Assembly: GCA_031213475.1 (NCBI GenBank)
Contig: JARUPZ010000016.1
Coordinates: forward strand, 3,787,491-3,851,490
DNA: 64,000 nt
Origin: Nereocystis luetkeana
Taxonomy: Eukaryota; Sar; Phaeophyceae; Laminariales; Laminariaceae
Direction of reading: 5' to 3'
The notes below the pieces were generated by a model. The model ran no database searches. It was not told the origin of the DNA and saw only the letters and a list, made by a program, of their open reading frames with translations. The position numbers and the translations under genes were made by a program. The stretch's first letter is position 1. Each line of letters opens with the position of its first letter. This document shows positions 54,201 to 62,692 of the stretch, piece after piece.

Positions 54201-56363
54201 TTTGGCGCCTGAAGAGTGGATGTCAGCGCGCATTTTGTGTGTGCCGCGAAGGTAGATGGTCATATATATCATGTCCGGCGGCGGCGGCGGTGGTGGCGGT
54301 GGTGGTGGCGGGACGAGAACCCCGAGTTCAATGCAACGACTGGTCCATTTTTTCGCGTTGCTGTTGTTTCGTTAGGATATAATTGGTGCAGTATTGTACT
54401 GTGCCTGGCCGGGTCTTGCCAAATTCGCACACAGCCGGGATGCATGTGCGTGATTATAAGTGTAGGAAACTTTGTTTTGCCTAGGGTAGGATATAACAGC
54501 CAGGGCATACGAGGGGCCTGAATCCGCGTGGGGGCAGAAATGCACCTCATGCGGACGATTTCACCGCCGTAAAAAGAACTGCAGCCGTCGATGGCAGTCT
54601 CTTTTTTGCAGCCACAACAAGTTTGTAAATGTCAGTCAGGATGTTTATTGTTGGAAGTAGAAGACAAGCACTAATGAAGACGGACTGCTGTTACCAAGGA
54701 AACATGGAAATCACTCCAAACCCGGTTATCCTGAATTTCGTGTAGAACACACACTTTCCCATCCAACGTAAGAAGCTCAGGATGAGCCAACACCCTACTG
54801 TGTCTTACCTGGTACTAAGCATGTTTCCTTTACAGTAGGGGGGATCCCGTTCTGGCGGCTTACCGGTCACACAGGGGTGGTTTGACAGAGAGTGGCGGGC
54901 GGCCCCAATCACACGCTTGGTTGGTCCAAGCTGTTTCCCGCGAGAAATCCGTCAGACATAACAGCGTTAGCATTGATCGCCGAGCAGTCCCCGTAAAGTC
55001 CAACCGATCACCCACGTGACAACCCACGAGAGACGAGGGCTGTGAGGGCATGCACGCAGTTTTTTTGTCGTGTATTTAGTTTTTTTTGGTCACTTGGTGG
55101 GTTACGTCCTGCAAGAACGCCTGGTTATGGAGGGTGATGTCTCTGGCACGATAACACGGATCGAGTAACTGCGCTCTCTTGCTCGAACCGCTGTTGTCTC
55201 CCTCTCCTCGCTGATCGTTCGGCTTGTTTTTTCTCCTGGTGGGGGGTGCACGCTTGCTTTTTCATCTCCAGACTACGCCAACTACGTCACCAAGAAGACT
55301 CAGGTGAGGACTGTTTATACAACTACTGCCCGTAGTATTTCATCGAAGCTACTTCACCACTAACAGCGAATCAACGCAATGACTACACTAGCGGCAATCC
55401 ATACGGTAGCGTTTGGTGAAAAGACTGCGTACTACACTATTATTAGCACGTGAACGAAAGGACCACGCTATTCGTAGTTTTTCAACGACATGACTATGCG
55501 CTATGCACTATTAATAGTCTTTCAACAAACGGACTACGCTATAAACAGTATTTTAACGAAAACAACGTTGTGTCACCAGCGAGAAGATGCAGTATAGAAA
55601 ACCCTCGCCATAATTTTAGCCAAGAGGGATAATAACTCAATACTTCCTCGGCATTTGCCGCGTCGCCTGGCGCGCAGCCCTCCCTCCCCCCCCGCCCCCC
55701 CCCCTTGGCGTTTTAGCACGCCGTCAAAACGACTGTCTCATTACCGTTTAGCTCAGCTTTCCCTTACTGACGCTTCCCCCCCAAGAGAGGAACTCCCCGG
55801 TATGCTTCCAACCCCAGCTGTAGTTTGGTTTGGGCGTGCTTTCGTATGATATCATTATTTTTCATCGGGTAGCGCTTGTGTACAACGTTTCTGGCAAATC
55901 GTGATTCGGGAGATGTGCTAACAAGTGTATAGAGCTTATTGTAGTTCTCATGTCACCAGCCTCAGAAGACTTTGGTACCCGCGCCCCTACCGTCGCATGC
56001 CTCCTCAAATCGCACGCACGCTGAATATAACCGCTCCCTTCCCCCCCTCCACCCCACTCCCCCTGCTGGGGTTGTGCGCCGAATCGAATGCGTACAGTGG
56101 AAGGCTCCAGAAAGTTGAGACGCCCAGCGAAAATCTCTGTTTAATCTACGCAGCTGAGCATGGGCAGGAAGGCCGACTGTTCCCTATCGCGGAATCACCG
56201 TAGTGTCACGCGCCATATGGAAGGCCTGGGAGGCCGTTTTTTCATTTATTGTTCTCCCGTGGACATACCTACTGCTTTTCGTCGGTGTTTTTTTTTGTGT
56301 TGCATACTGTAGTGGCTGGGTTTTGGCAGTGGCGACTTCAGTTCGGCTGTCATGGTAATTTAA
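36416..56363 (+). CDS. DEG/ENaC (ASC)-like ion channel with three C-terminal WW domains, 12 exons, N-terminus missing
   Basis: Twelve exons join with matching phases at every junction into 553 residues and a TAA stop. In order: end of the TM1-proximal region (residues 1-22); post-TM1 motif FPDLAIC (28-34), the family's FPxxTIC; an extracellular part of about 190 residues with few Cys; pre-TM2 IEEVDPVDGW; TM2 GAIGGAWQFVVIGFGIFFVF (about 256-275) and SEK; a basic cytoplasmic segment; WW1 (325-354), eight prolines, WW2 (402-430), WW3 (513-540). The family forms trimeric sodium-permeable channels of the plasma membrane. WW domains bind Pro-rich ligands such as PPxY. Classical ENaC instead carries PY motifs that are bound by WW-type ligases, so this arrangement is unusual. 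The start codon and TM1 lie upstream and were not found. Exon assignments come from splice motifs and phase, not transcripts. Confidence 0.6.
36742..36858 (-). mobile_element. tRNA-related SINE, diverged copy
   Basis: On the minus strand CCCCGGCGGTCTAGGGGTTA stands at the A-box position, GTTTGAACCAC is a weakened B box, and GGACTTTATTTGCAAA plus an A/T-rich end follows. The same 3' word ends the tRNA-like arms at 16002-16289, so this is a third, older member of that SINE family, in an intron of the channel gene. Confidence 0.6.
37471..37545 (+). repeat. Two 36-bp tandem units
   Basis: CGTTATGTCAC then GTGTCCGGGTCGTACCAT repeats twice. Weaker GTCGTACCATT and TATGTCAC-like words extend back to about 37330. 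Confidence 0.5.
38050..38345 (+). repeat. Three imperfect units of about 105 bp
   Basis: Each unit has AATACTCCCT or a variant (near 38160, 38248, 38328), an AGGAAGAGTACGGGGATG-like block and an AGGGTTTTAC or GAGTTTTCCAACA-like block. Located in the intron before the FPDLAIC exon. Confidence 0.5.
38558..38671 (+). CDS. Channel gene exon b (FPDLAIC motif)
   Basis: Acceptor CCCCGCCTCAAG after a pyrimidine tract, donor GTGAGT. Phase 0 at both ends. Encodes QKHYKFPDLAICTNFLEGCL then SQTNDCFEAVGIKISSQK. FPDLAIC corresponds to the conserved post-TM1 motif of ASC channels. Confidence 0.65.
39050..39280 (+). repeat. Minisatellite, unit about 25 bp
   Basis: GAGTAGAGCAGTAGGTTATCCT repeats about eight times with changes (for example GAATAGAGCAGCAGGTCGTCCT). 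Intronic. Confidence 0.75.
39370..39534 (+). CDS. Channel gene exon c (extracellular)
   Basis: Acceptor CTACACCCCAG, donor GTAAGA. Phase 0 to phase 0, 55 codons beginning GFMDNPDDFDPDGYPEVGAV and ending FSTSFF. Contains one Cys and a possible N-glycosylation site (NET). The sequence itself has no known domain; the place in the chain implies the extracellular part. Confidence 0.6.
40037..40425 (+). repeat. Degenerate repeats of an AATGGGATCGGTTTTGTATCGGGC block
   Basis: Variants occur near 40038, 40080, 40127 and 40389. Intronic, no coding content. Confidence 0.45.
40744..40941 (+). CDS. Channel gene exon d (extracellular)
   Basis: Acceptor GTACGACAG, donor GTGAGA. Phase 0 to phase 0, 66 codons: ALWLENPQEDFNTEDFPVHT, then FVSVFFIDIDADVES and LPYERINFTAGGSFTATTNH. 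Coding composition is clear, with strong third-position G/C compared with flanking intron. One N-glycosylation site (NFT). Confidence 0.65.
41070..41262 (+). repeat. Tandem units of about 48 bp
   Basis: About four units with the core GCTGAAATGACTGGGTTCTC and its variants (GGTGAAATGACCGAGTCCTC, GCTGAGAGTACTGAGCCCTC). Intronic. Confidence 0.65.
42030..42230 (-). repeat. Dispersed repeat family Z, copy
   Basis: The reverse complement matches 45843-46000: TTGGTGCAAGCAAGGTCTGC, CTGGTCGGTGAAAA, TGTAGGGATGTGAGGGTC and ATACGACTACGGTCATGC. A shorter piece lies at 35310-35357. The class is unknown; the 45.8-kb copy has a 16-bp target duplication, which suggests a retroposon. Confidence 0.65.
42555..42745 (-). 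mobile_element. RT-B retroelement 3' fragment
   Basis: The minus strand aligns with 28022-28140: PNVGGVSI-like, SRNGAPSRKG and VNGQ-like codons at the end of the RT-B ORF. It ends in a G-rich tract near 42738-42770. 5'-truncated, intronic in the channel gene. Confidence 0.6.
43419..43493 (+). CDS. Channel gene exon e (extracellular)
   Basis: Acceptor CCGGCCAACAG, donor GTGCGC. 25 codons, phase 0 to phase 0: VLSMTEFSGITKTGQKKNRE then QTFSQ. Short and supported mainly by phase, so less certain than its neighbours. Confidence 0.45.
43500..43865 (+). repeat. TTTCGG-type simple repeat
   Basis: A long degenerate array of TTTCGGTTTTCGG and related words, strongly strand-asymmetric (T/G against A/C). 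The Phe/Ser/Val-rich frames of 165 and 86 codons across it are artefacts. Confidence 0.85.
44215..44665 (+). repeat. Tandem duplication, unit about 225 bp
   Basis: 44215-44440 and 44441-44665 align over their length. Shared blocks: CGGAGAGGGRTCGAGA, TGTCTTCTACAA, CACTGTGACACTAGNGTGGGTC and TTTGTTGATCGAT. Both are diverged, so the duplication is old. Confidence 0.65.
45046..45290. repeat. (CTA)n / (TAG)n trinucleotide array
   Basis: Long ACT/CTA run with short interruptions, including ACAGTATAC near 45157 and AAAGTACTACTATC near 45214. Poly-Thr, poly-Tyr, poly-Leu and poly-Val frames across it are artefacts. Confidence 0.95.
45815..46078 (+). mobile_element. Family Z insertion with 16-bp target duplication at a splice acceptor
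   Basis: TCAGAGTACGACAACC occurs at 45799-45814 and again at 46079-46094, exactly bounding a segment that contains family Z sequence (compare 42030-42230). The duplicated 16 bp include the AG acceptor and first bases of channel exon f. The insertion therefore left two copies of the acceptor, the upstream one leading into transposon sequence and an in-frame TAG near 45943. Confidence 0.65.
46083..46251 (+). CDS. Channel gene exon f (pre-TM2 and TM2 start)
   Basis: Acceptor TTTGTCATCAG, donor GTGAGT. Starts in phase 0 and ends one base into a codon. Encodes LQLEVMIRKFEYTSIEEVDP and VDGWAIIGAIGGAW. This matches the ASC pre-TM2 pattern (LxIYYxxxxYxxIEExPxY.xxxLLxDIGGxxGL). Confidence 0.7.
46295..47135 (+). 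repeat. Degenerate units of about 145 bp around TTTGATACGAT...CACCTTGGGGCGGTG
   Basis: TCGATACGATG/TTGATACGAT followed by a CACCTxGGCGxCG-like block and GGAG-CAT words appears near 46330-46400, 46510-46580 and 46990-47070. Non-coding and intronic. Confidence 0.45.
47411..47562 (+). CDS. Channel gene exon g (TM2 end and cytoplasmic start)
   Basis: Acceptor GAACATGAAAAG, donor GTACGT. The split codon with exon f gives Gln. Then FVVIGFGIFFVFSEKQ completes a hydrophobic TM2, followed by the basic segment APDRKMRNFKKAIEKTAAPF and a Ser-rich end. The hydrophobic-to-basic change fits a membrane exit to the cytoplasm. Confidence 0.65.
47790..48080. repeat. Degenerate (ATC/GTC)n trinucleotide region
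   Basis: CATCATCGTCATC-type sequence with frequent interruptions. Met/Ile/Asp-rich frames of about 100 codons on both strands are artefacts. Confidence 0.8.
48267..48497 (+). CDS. Channel gene exon h (WW1 and proline run)
   Basis: Acceptor GAGTAATCAG, donor GTGAGT, phase 0 to phase 0, 77 codons. DLPLEWVKKQTRTGSVYYYN and VMTGSRRTRSP form a WW domain whose second Trp position is occupied by Thr or Arg, so ligand binding may be weakened. An acidic stretch and PPPPPPPP follow. The whole WW1 lies in one exon, unlike WW2 and WW3. Confidence 0.7.
48800..49225 (+). repeat. Two 65-bp direct repeats 360 bp apart
   Basis: CTGCCGCCGATCATTCAATG...GGATCAGGCCTCCTGCCCCG at about 48799-48856 recurs at about 49160-49213 with small changes. 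Intronic; no gene seen between. Confidence 0.6.
50540..50716 (+). repeat. Minisatellite, unit about 42 bp
   Basis: Four units of GATGCCCATCTAGCCCATTC and ACTGCTCGTTAG with variation. Intronic. Confidence 0.7.
51339..51414 (+). CDS. Channel gene exon i (first half of WW2)
   Basis: Acceptor TTGCGTCCTAAG, donor GTGAGG. Starts phase 0 and ends one base into a Tyr codon. Encodes SDGHGSNGDPFPPGWVERTD and ENGKP, the N-terminal WW signature (LPxGWxxRxxxxGxx). Confidence 0.7.
51975..52195 (+). repeat. Three tandem units of about 75 bp
   Basis: GTCTCCGTCGAGAAG, GGTGGCCTGAGAA and CCGCGTGT(TA)TTAGCCGCC recur with a spacing near 75 bp. Intronic. Confidence 0.7.
53836..54168 (+). CDS. Channel gene exon j (second half of WW2, linker, first half of WW3)
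   Basis: Acceptor CAATCACCCAG, donor GTGAGC. The two leading bases complete Tyr with exon i and give YYLNTVLNTTKWKRP, the WW core with second Trp and terminal Pro. A Ser/Thr/Pro-rich linker of about 80 residues follows. The exon ends with EVLPPVWEVRTAPNGKK plus the first base of a Tyr codon, the same cut point as exon i. Confidence 0.75.
55272..55303 (+). CDS. Channel gene exon k (WW3 micro-exon, 32 bp)
   Basis: Acceptor TTTTCATCTCCAG, donor GTGAGG. Completes the split Tyr codon and adds YANYVTKKTQ, the YYxNxxT core of WW3. Its tiny size makes phase and motif agreement the only support, but both fit. Confidence 0.6.
55365..55560 (+). repeat. Tandem units of about 50 bp around GACTACGCTAT
   Basis: GACTACACTAG, GACTGCGTACTACACTATTA, GACCACGCTATTCGTAG, GACTATGCGCTATGCACTATT and GGACTACGCTATAAACAG follow one another, each preceded by an AACGAAAGG- or CAACAAACGG-like word. 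One unit carries CTATTAATAG. Confidence 0.55.
56313..56363 (+). CDS. Channel gene terminal exon (last Trp of WW3 and stop)
   Basis: After the acceptor GCATACTGTAG the frame reads WLGFGSGDFSSAVMVI and stops at TAA 56361-56363. It supplies the second Trp expected for WW3, but without the usual Pro three residues later. A donor-like GTAATT within this exon means the true end could lie further on. Confidence 0.4.
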   Translation, partial: WLGFGSGDFSSAVMVI

Positions 56364-58076
56364 ATCGTACCGGTACGAAACTATCGTGTGGCTACTGTAG
56401 GAATTTGTCATGGGGCATCCTACAGCCCCCAGACGCGCAAGAGCACCGTTGGGTAGAGCGCGGAGTGTTTGGTTGTCCCCAGTGTTGCAAGGACCTTGCG
56501 GCAATGAACCTGTGAGTGACGGGGGATGGGCTTACGGTCTATCTCAAGCACGTTGGCGACGGTAAATATAACCTGGTATGCGCATTTCGCCGTTCCCGAG
56601 GCAGCGAAGACCTCTACGCGTACAGCTATAGCATGCGTATCAGACAGCAGTTGCACTGCCGTGTCACACCTGGTACACAAAATTGGCTAAAAATATCTTT
56701 AATTCGTCGAACGGCCAGATAGTGTAGAACGGTCCGCACTTACTAGTGGTTGTGAATTCCCAGGGCTTGGGCATTGTTGTGGACGCCGTATAGCCGTCGG
56801 AACAGAGTTGACATGAGTGAGCCATGTTTGACACGAGTGAGCCGAGGCCTGATACGCCAGATCGCGCAACAGACGAGACCCGCAACAAAGTGTGGAGCGA
56901 TTTTAAGCTCCACTCCCTTCTTTGTGCGCGTCACTTCTGCTTTGATTGTGTTTGATGAAGTGTACCAGGTATCATTTATGTAGTACTGTACGTACTTCTA
57001 CTAGTGTGGCCCGGAGGCTTACCGTACTTGCCCTGTATTTCGAAGATGCCAACCTTTCTTAGCTTCTGTAAGGCTATACTCACGTATCCACATACCTATT
57101 GGAATTGCGATGGGCACCTACATGCCCGGCACGGGTAGTGCTGCAGAACGAATAGCCGTGGTTTTAGGAGCAGGGGGGCTTCTTCAAGATGGACCGAGTG
57201 TTTCTCGGCAATGATAGCCTTAGAAGAGTCGTGTCCGGAATGTATGCAGTACTGCCTGCCTGCACTCGTTTTAATCGTCTTTTTCGCGCTGCCACGTGTC
57301 TTCGTGTGGCAACGGTAGGCCGGTTGCTGTTGAAAAGCAGCATGATACCTGTCGTGCAAATCGATCAGCGTCGTCCACTCAGGGTATCTATATAATATAT
57401 ACCAGGTATACAAGGCGCTTCGCTCCGCGGACGGCCGCTTGCTCAGGAAGGAAAAGTATATCAAATTATGAAAAGCGGACAGCTCTGTGGTCCTTTGAAT
57501 ATATTTTTTCTTTCATGGTGATTGTAGCTGCAAACTGGAGACTCGATAATGCCAAGAGTCCCCCGCCGCCATGGCTCTAGAGAAAACAGCTCGGGCGCCA
57601 CATACGCTTCGCGTCGCTGACGATTCCGCCCGCTGCGCTCGCTCACATATCGAACGTACGTATATACCCCAGGTAGGGTACTTATTTTCTTGTTTTGATA
57701 TGGTGTATGTCTGTACTTGTATGCCCGAGAGAGAAAGCACAGCACGGCACAGCAGCACCTCGAAAACAATGAAGATGAAACCGAAACTTTCGAAAAAGAA
57801 AAAAAAAGTCCTCTCTCGTGCAATAATTTCCTACTTGATTGGCGATAGTGTCGCTCACGATACACCAGTAATAGCGAATCAACGCATTTTTCTGTCCGTG
57901 CAGGTCCTTGTGGTCGATACATACCAGACACGATATGAACAAGTATCTTTCCACACCGAAAACTTCACACGGTGATACAAATAGCATCATTTGCTGCGCT
58001 ATAAACACTCGAAATGTCGTGGTGAATCCACGCCCAGGCTACCCCAGAGTTTCCTAGTACGCGATCTCTCGCTCTC
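56364..58076. other. No gene recognised
   Basis: A frame at 56249-56515 contains CGYCRN and CPQC pairs and ends near a GTGAGT, but I cannot place it in a gene. TACCAGGTA occurs at 56963 and 57400. Frames of 108-156 codons around 57461-58008 on the minus strand show no family motif. Confidence 0.35.
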
Positions 58077-58077
58077 G

Positions 58078-58170
58078 ATTACGAGTATCGTAATATCTCT
58101 GCCTTCGAGTATCGTAGCATATCTGCCTTCGAGTATGATATTAATAGTAATAGTACATCTGCCTTCGCTC
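58078..58170 (+). repeat. Short tandem array, unit about 27 bp
   Basis: CGAGTATCGTA...TATCTGCCTT repeats about four times. The last full unit contains GATATTAATAGTAATAGTA where the others have a shorter TA-containing spacer, a further example of the TATTAATA insertion seen in LINE copies. Confidence 0.6.
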
Positions 58171-58336
58171 AAGGCGGTCCGATGATATCTCGTTGCCACG
58201 TTTTTCTTGTTTCATTTGGATGTCGATCAGGAGGTTCAATCGTTGCTATTAATATTCCCCCGCTTTTTGTGTTTGCATTATACATGCAATACAACCCGAT
58301 CACCAAGCCAAACGCACACACGCCCTCGGCCCGTAA

Positions 58337-58690
58337 GCGTCGGGGTTAAGGATACAGATAACTACCCATCTCTGCACATAATACCGGTCGATGCGATGCA
58401 CTGCTGTGCCCACGCCTCCGCGCTCGCTCGCTGCCTGTGCCACGCATGAAGCGCTCCACCTCCGCTCCACGTTCATTCGATGTTGAATCAGAATTCACGA
58501 ATACCTGATCAAGAAACCACGAATACCTGGCCCAGCGAGCGACCGCTGTCCAGGGGCAAGCCTCGGGCCCTGTCTGCTCGCGTGTCCTACCAGTCTGCCA
58601 GCACCGTTCCGTGCGGTATCCACTTGGTAGTCCCACAAGCGCGATCAACCAAACAGTGCTCGCTGCGGCTGTCGAAGTAAGCTACGTACT
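58337..58690 (+). repeat. Dispersed repeat family X, copy 2
   Basis: Aligns with 1540-1880 in the same orientation. The 3' boundary region reads TACGTACTACTAATAATACG here and runs into (GTT)n in the other copy. Confidence 0.7.
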
Positions 58691-58699
58691 ACTAATAAT

Positions 58700-60740
58700 A
58701 CGTACGGACTCAGCCAAAGAATGTGAAACAACGCGTAATTCTCTCTACAACAACAAACTGCAGATTATTATAATATACAAGTTTTCCCTTCGGAGTGGCA
58801 TGAGTGTAGCGTGTAAGAAGACTCTTGCCGAAATACCTATTTGGTGGGTTCGTTTGAACTATTCCACCAATTGCAGTTGTATGTGCTGCAGTTGGGGCAA
58901 TAGCTCACATGTACCTGTTAACAACCAAATATGTATTAGTAAAAGGAAAATAGTAGCGGTACATACATGCAGATGAGGGTGACGCAAGAGAGCAGTTCCA
59001 ATGACCGAAAAAGCAGGTAGTAATTATGTATTACAGCTATTATGATATATGCAGGCGACATGAGCGTACTATGCAACTTCAACAGTAAGCACTTGCTCGA
59101 CGAATCGCAGCGCCAGTAGACACATACATGTCCTGCGACACCTAACGATTCGACAACGAACGAAACCTTTGGCGGACGCCCGAACTAACTACGACAGAAA
59201 TTCCTCGAGAAAAACGTCTTCAACGAAGCGTAGCAGAGGGCCCGGGGCCGGCGTGAAACGCAAAGAAGTCGAAGCGACGGGAGTAAGTAGTAGTAGCAAA
59301 AATTCCCTCGCAAACGAGAATGTCGCTAATATCAACGGAATCAGCACCCTGGCAAACACCCAAGGAAGATTGAAAAAAACAGGATATTTCGTTGTCCACA
59401 GCACCCAAAGAGGATGTAAAAAAGCCAGTTAGACCTTGGCACTCGCCAAGGCACTAGCGTGATGGAGGCGATGCAAAACCTGACACTCTTCTTAGGTGAA
59501 GAAACCCCCACCGAAAAAAAATGAACCAGTCCGCTCCTCACGCTTGAACTCAAAGTACCCGCTGGCAGACTTGCAAGTGCACGCACAACGGATGTTTGCT
59601 GAAAGTATTGAAATAATATAGACCCAGGCGCACGCTGCAACGAAACGCCCGCGAACACCTCTATATTCAGACCCCAGGCGCAGACGAAAGGCAGATCACG
59701 TGTGTATGAGGCTCTACCGGCAGATCATGATAGACACGAGAACAGACTCTTAAAGTGCGAAGATCTATTCCAAGCCCGAACCGAGGAGATCGACCGACAC
59801 AGCCTTCCCGCTTGGCGGCGCTTTTCTCCAGTTCCACCCGAGACTATTCGCCGAACTTCGCGTGGCGTTCGCCCTGAACTTGCTCGTCGTGGGCGATGAA
59901 GAGCTTCCTGGAGCGCTTGGAGCCCGAGAACTGAAGGGGGGGCTTGCACAGCACAGGCCGATCAAGATGCCGTTGTCCTTGATAATTCCTTTGTAGTAGA
60001 CACAATCCTTACGGACCTGCAAACGTAGATTATAGACAACAAACCGACAGCACAAAGGAGACATGTAAGACGTCTTAAATACAAATATTTTAGTTGGTAT
60101 GAATGAGTTTAGTTGACGAATACTTTAAAAAGGGCAAATAAATGCCTCAATCAGTTATACCTGATCCGTTTGAGCCAAAATCAGGTGTATACTAAAACCA
60201 AGTAAAAAACGCGCGCCACGAGCGGTGTTCTGTCCATGAAAGTCTGGTAAAAAAAGAAGCGTGCCATATATGGCCTCCAAAATCTAAGGCGTTTAGTTTT
60301 CTTTAGGGTGTAGATACCACGGGCTTCACTTGGACCTGCAGAGAGTCACTGCTAATAGGCTTCGTTTGTTCTGCGACGGCGGGGGCGCCAAGAAGAGTAT
60401 TTACTCTGGCGCCCCCCCACCGTTGACAGCTTAAATCTTCTTGACCTTCCTCGCGGAACTGCCAGCTCGGCACGAAATTATCTTGCCGTACTACACCTAC
60501 CTGAGACAAACTCGACGCGGGGTGGTGCAGATAGAGACCATGGTATGGACTGCTATGACCATAGAAAACAACACAGCAGCGGCAGTAGGACACAACAACT
60601 ATTCAATAACTGAAGCACGTCGCACACCCCAAAAAGGAAAAAAGTGAAACCAGCGTACTCATGTATGTATGCATATTTATGTGAATACGTACTTAGACGT
60701 ACAACGTGTACATGCGAGTACAGAGTTTATACGTTGCGTA
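58700..60740. other. Mostly unassigned; one possible plus-strand exon at 59165-59289
   Basis: At 59165-59289 a plus frame (ADARTNYDRNSSRKTSSTKR, SRGPGAGVKRKEVEATG) ends at a GTAAGT donor and has a basic, nuclear-signal-like composition. On the minus strand a frame below 60020 (VRKDCVYYKGIIKDNGILIG) follows a TTTGCAG acceptor. Another below 59934 (SGSKRSRKLFIAHDEQVQGE) follows a CCCCCCTTCAG acceptor and runs to a stop. The strands conflict and no domain is recognised, so none is called as a gene. Confidence 0.25.
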
Positions 60741-60744
60741 ATAA

Positions 60745-60965
60745 TGCAGAATAATTTCAACCGAGGGAGGGCCGACGCATACGGAGAGAAACAACAGTGT
60801 ACGTATGTGGCCCCTCTGATTGGTTCAAAGTTTGCCACAATCAGTTGAAAGCTAGAGAGAGTAGAAACAAACAGGTACAACTTGGCCTTTTCGAGCCAAA
60901 ATCAGTTACGATGTCAGCCTGGACAGTAGCAGGGCTCCTGGGGTGTGTTTTGTACTTGTTTTTAG
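60745..60965 (-). repeat. Dispersed repeat family Y, copy 2
   Basis: Reverse complement of 10787-11015, with the same ends (CAACCGAGGGAGGG on one side, GGGGTGTGTTTTGTACTTG on the other). Confidence 0.65.
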
Positions 60966-61239
60966 AATGTAGCTGATTTATACCGAAAAGTGGCCGGGTA
61001 TACCTTATTTTGGCAAAAACACCTTTAAAAACAGTTTCGAAAATACGCGTTGGCGTGCGCTGTAGAGGTAGGAAACACGAAAGGTTAAAAGGAATGGGAT
61101 GCGATGAATGATGTTGGCAAACCCTCACGTCTTTTTTTGCGGCAGAGACGGCGACGGCAGAGTCGGCAGCAGCATAAAACATGGAAACGTGCTAGTGTGC
61201 TCAACGCCTGTCTGTTATCGTGTCGGAACAACAACAGCA

Positions 61240-61805
61240 GCAGCGGCGGTAGACAACTGTCTCGGTGTGGAAAGAAACGTAGGCTGTAAACAACAACGGC
61301 AACTGGTCGGAAAAAAGGTTGGTAATAGTGTGCAATACATAAACAACGGCAGCAGCGGCGAATGAATATACAAACGGCAGTACGCGTACTATACCCCTGT
61401 CTCGGTGTGAGCTCGTATGAAAAAAAAAAAAGCGGCCAGTACCTGGCACCTGGTATGTATTTGTGTTTTGTATTTAGTGCTGAAGGTCGACAGCACGCGG
61501 GAACAGCAACAACCACGCGAACAACAACAACATAGACAACAGCTGCAGCAGCAGCGGCGGCAGACACTGACTCAAAGCTGCGTACAACAGCAACAACGCG
61601 AACGACGCCTGCGTACACAACAAAATCAGCATCTGGGACGATTGGCGCGCGGGGTTACAGCAGCAGGAAAAGGAGCAGCAGCAGTAGCAGCAGCAACAAT
61701 GAATAGGCTGCGCCACCAAGTCGTGTTCTCGCGTGCGGGAACACAGCAACGACGACGACGACAACAACAACAACAACAACAACAACAGCAACAACAACAA
61801 CAACC

Positions 61806-61863
<58 letters not shown>

Positions 61864-62660
61864 CCACAACAACAACAATAACAACAACAACAACAGCAGA
61901 AACAACAACAACAGCAGCGGCGGTAGACACAGGCTGGTTGGGGAAACGAACGCAGGCTGTAAACAACAACTGCAGTAGCAGCGACAGCAGCAGCACAAAT
62001 GCAAATGGCAGTAGGCGCAGGAGTGCATAAACAAATGGCATTATTATTTTTTTTCTTGGATTTAGTCCTAAAGGTCGACTACGTGCGGGAACAGCAACAT
62101 CAACACCACCAACAGCATACCAGGTAAACAACAGCAGCAACAGCGAAGGTTGACACCTGCCTCGGTGTGGAAAGGAACGCAGCCAGTACAGAACAACGGC
62201 AGCAGCAGCGGCAACAGCAGCGCGTACGCGTACTATAAAAAGCACAAAGGCAAGAACATCCTGGAGGTCGATCACAATGCATGCGGAAAGAGCAACGTCA
62301 ACAACAATAACAGCAGCCGCAGCAGCCGCAGTAGATACTGACTCAAAGGTCCCTAAAACAGCAACAACGCGAACGACGACTACATAAACCAACCTGAAAC
62401 GAGAAAAGTAGCATCAGGGGCGGTAGGCGCGCAGGGTAACAACGTCAGGAAAAGGTGCAGCAGCAGCAGTAGCAGCAGCAATGGGCTGCGCCACCAAATC
62501 GTGTTCTCGTATATTAATACCAAAAATTGCAAGCAGTGTGGAAAAAACTAAACAACAGCAGCCGCGGCGGTAGATGTAGGCGACAAACAACAACAACAAC
62601 AACAACAGCAGCAGCCGCGGCGGTATAAATAGGTAGCACACAACAACACCACGAACAACA
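61240..62660. repeat. CAA/CAG-rich complex with higher-order repeats of about 775 bp
   Basis: Near-pure (CAA)n lies at about 61755-61905. Around it longer words repeat: ACTGACTCAAAG at 61566 and 62338, and GCGCCACCAAGTCGTGTTCTCG at about 61711 and 62491 (offsets 772-780). AAGGTCGAC...GCGGGAACAGCAAC recurs at 61485 and 62073, and CTCGGTGTGGAAAG at 61260 and 62160. Gln-rich plus frames and Leu/Val/Cys-rich minus frames of up to 245 codons are products of the repeat, not convincing genes. Confidence 0.75.
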
Positions 62661-62692
62661 ACAGCAACAGAGAAGCACAGAACACAACTCAC

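Noticed and set aside
61417..62392. 154-codon Gln-rich and 245-codon Leu/Val-rich ORFs
   Set aside because: Produced by CAA/CAG repeats on opposite strands; no non-repetitive domain and no splice support.
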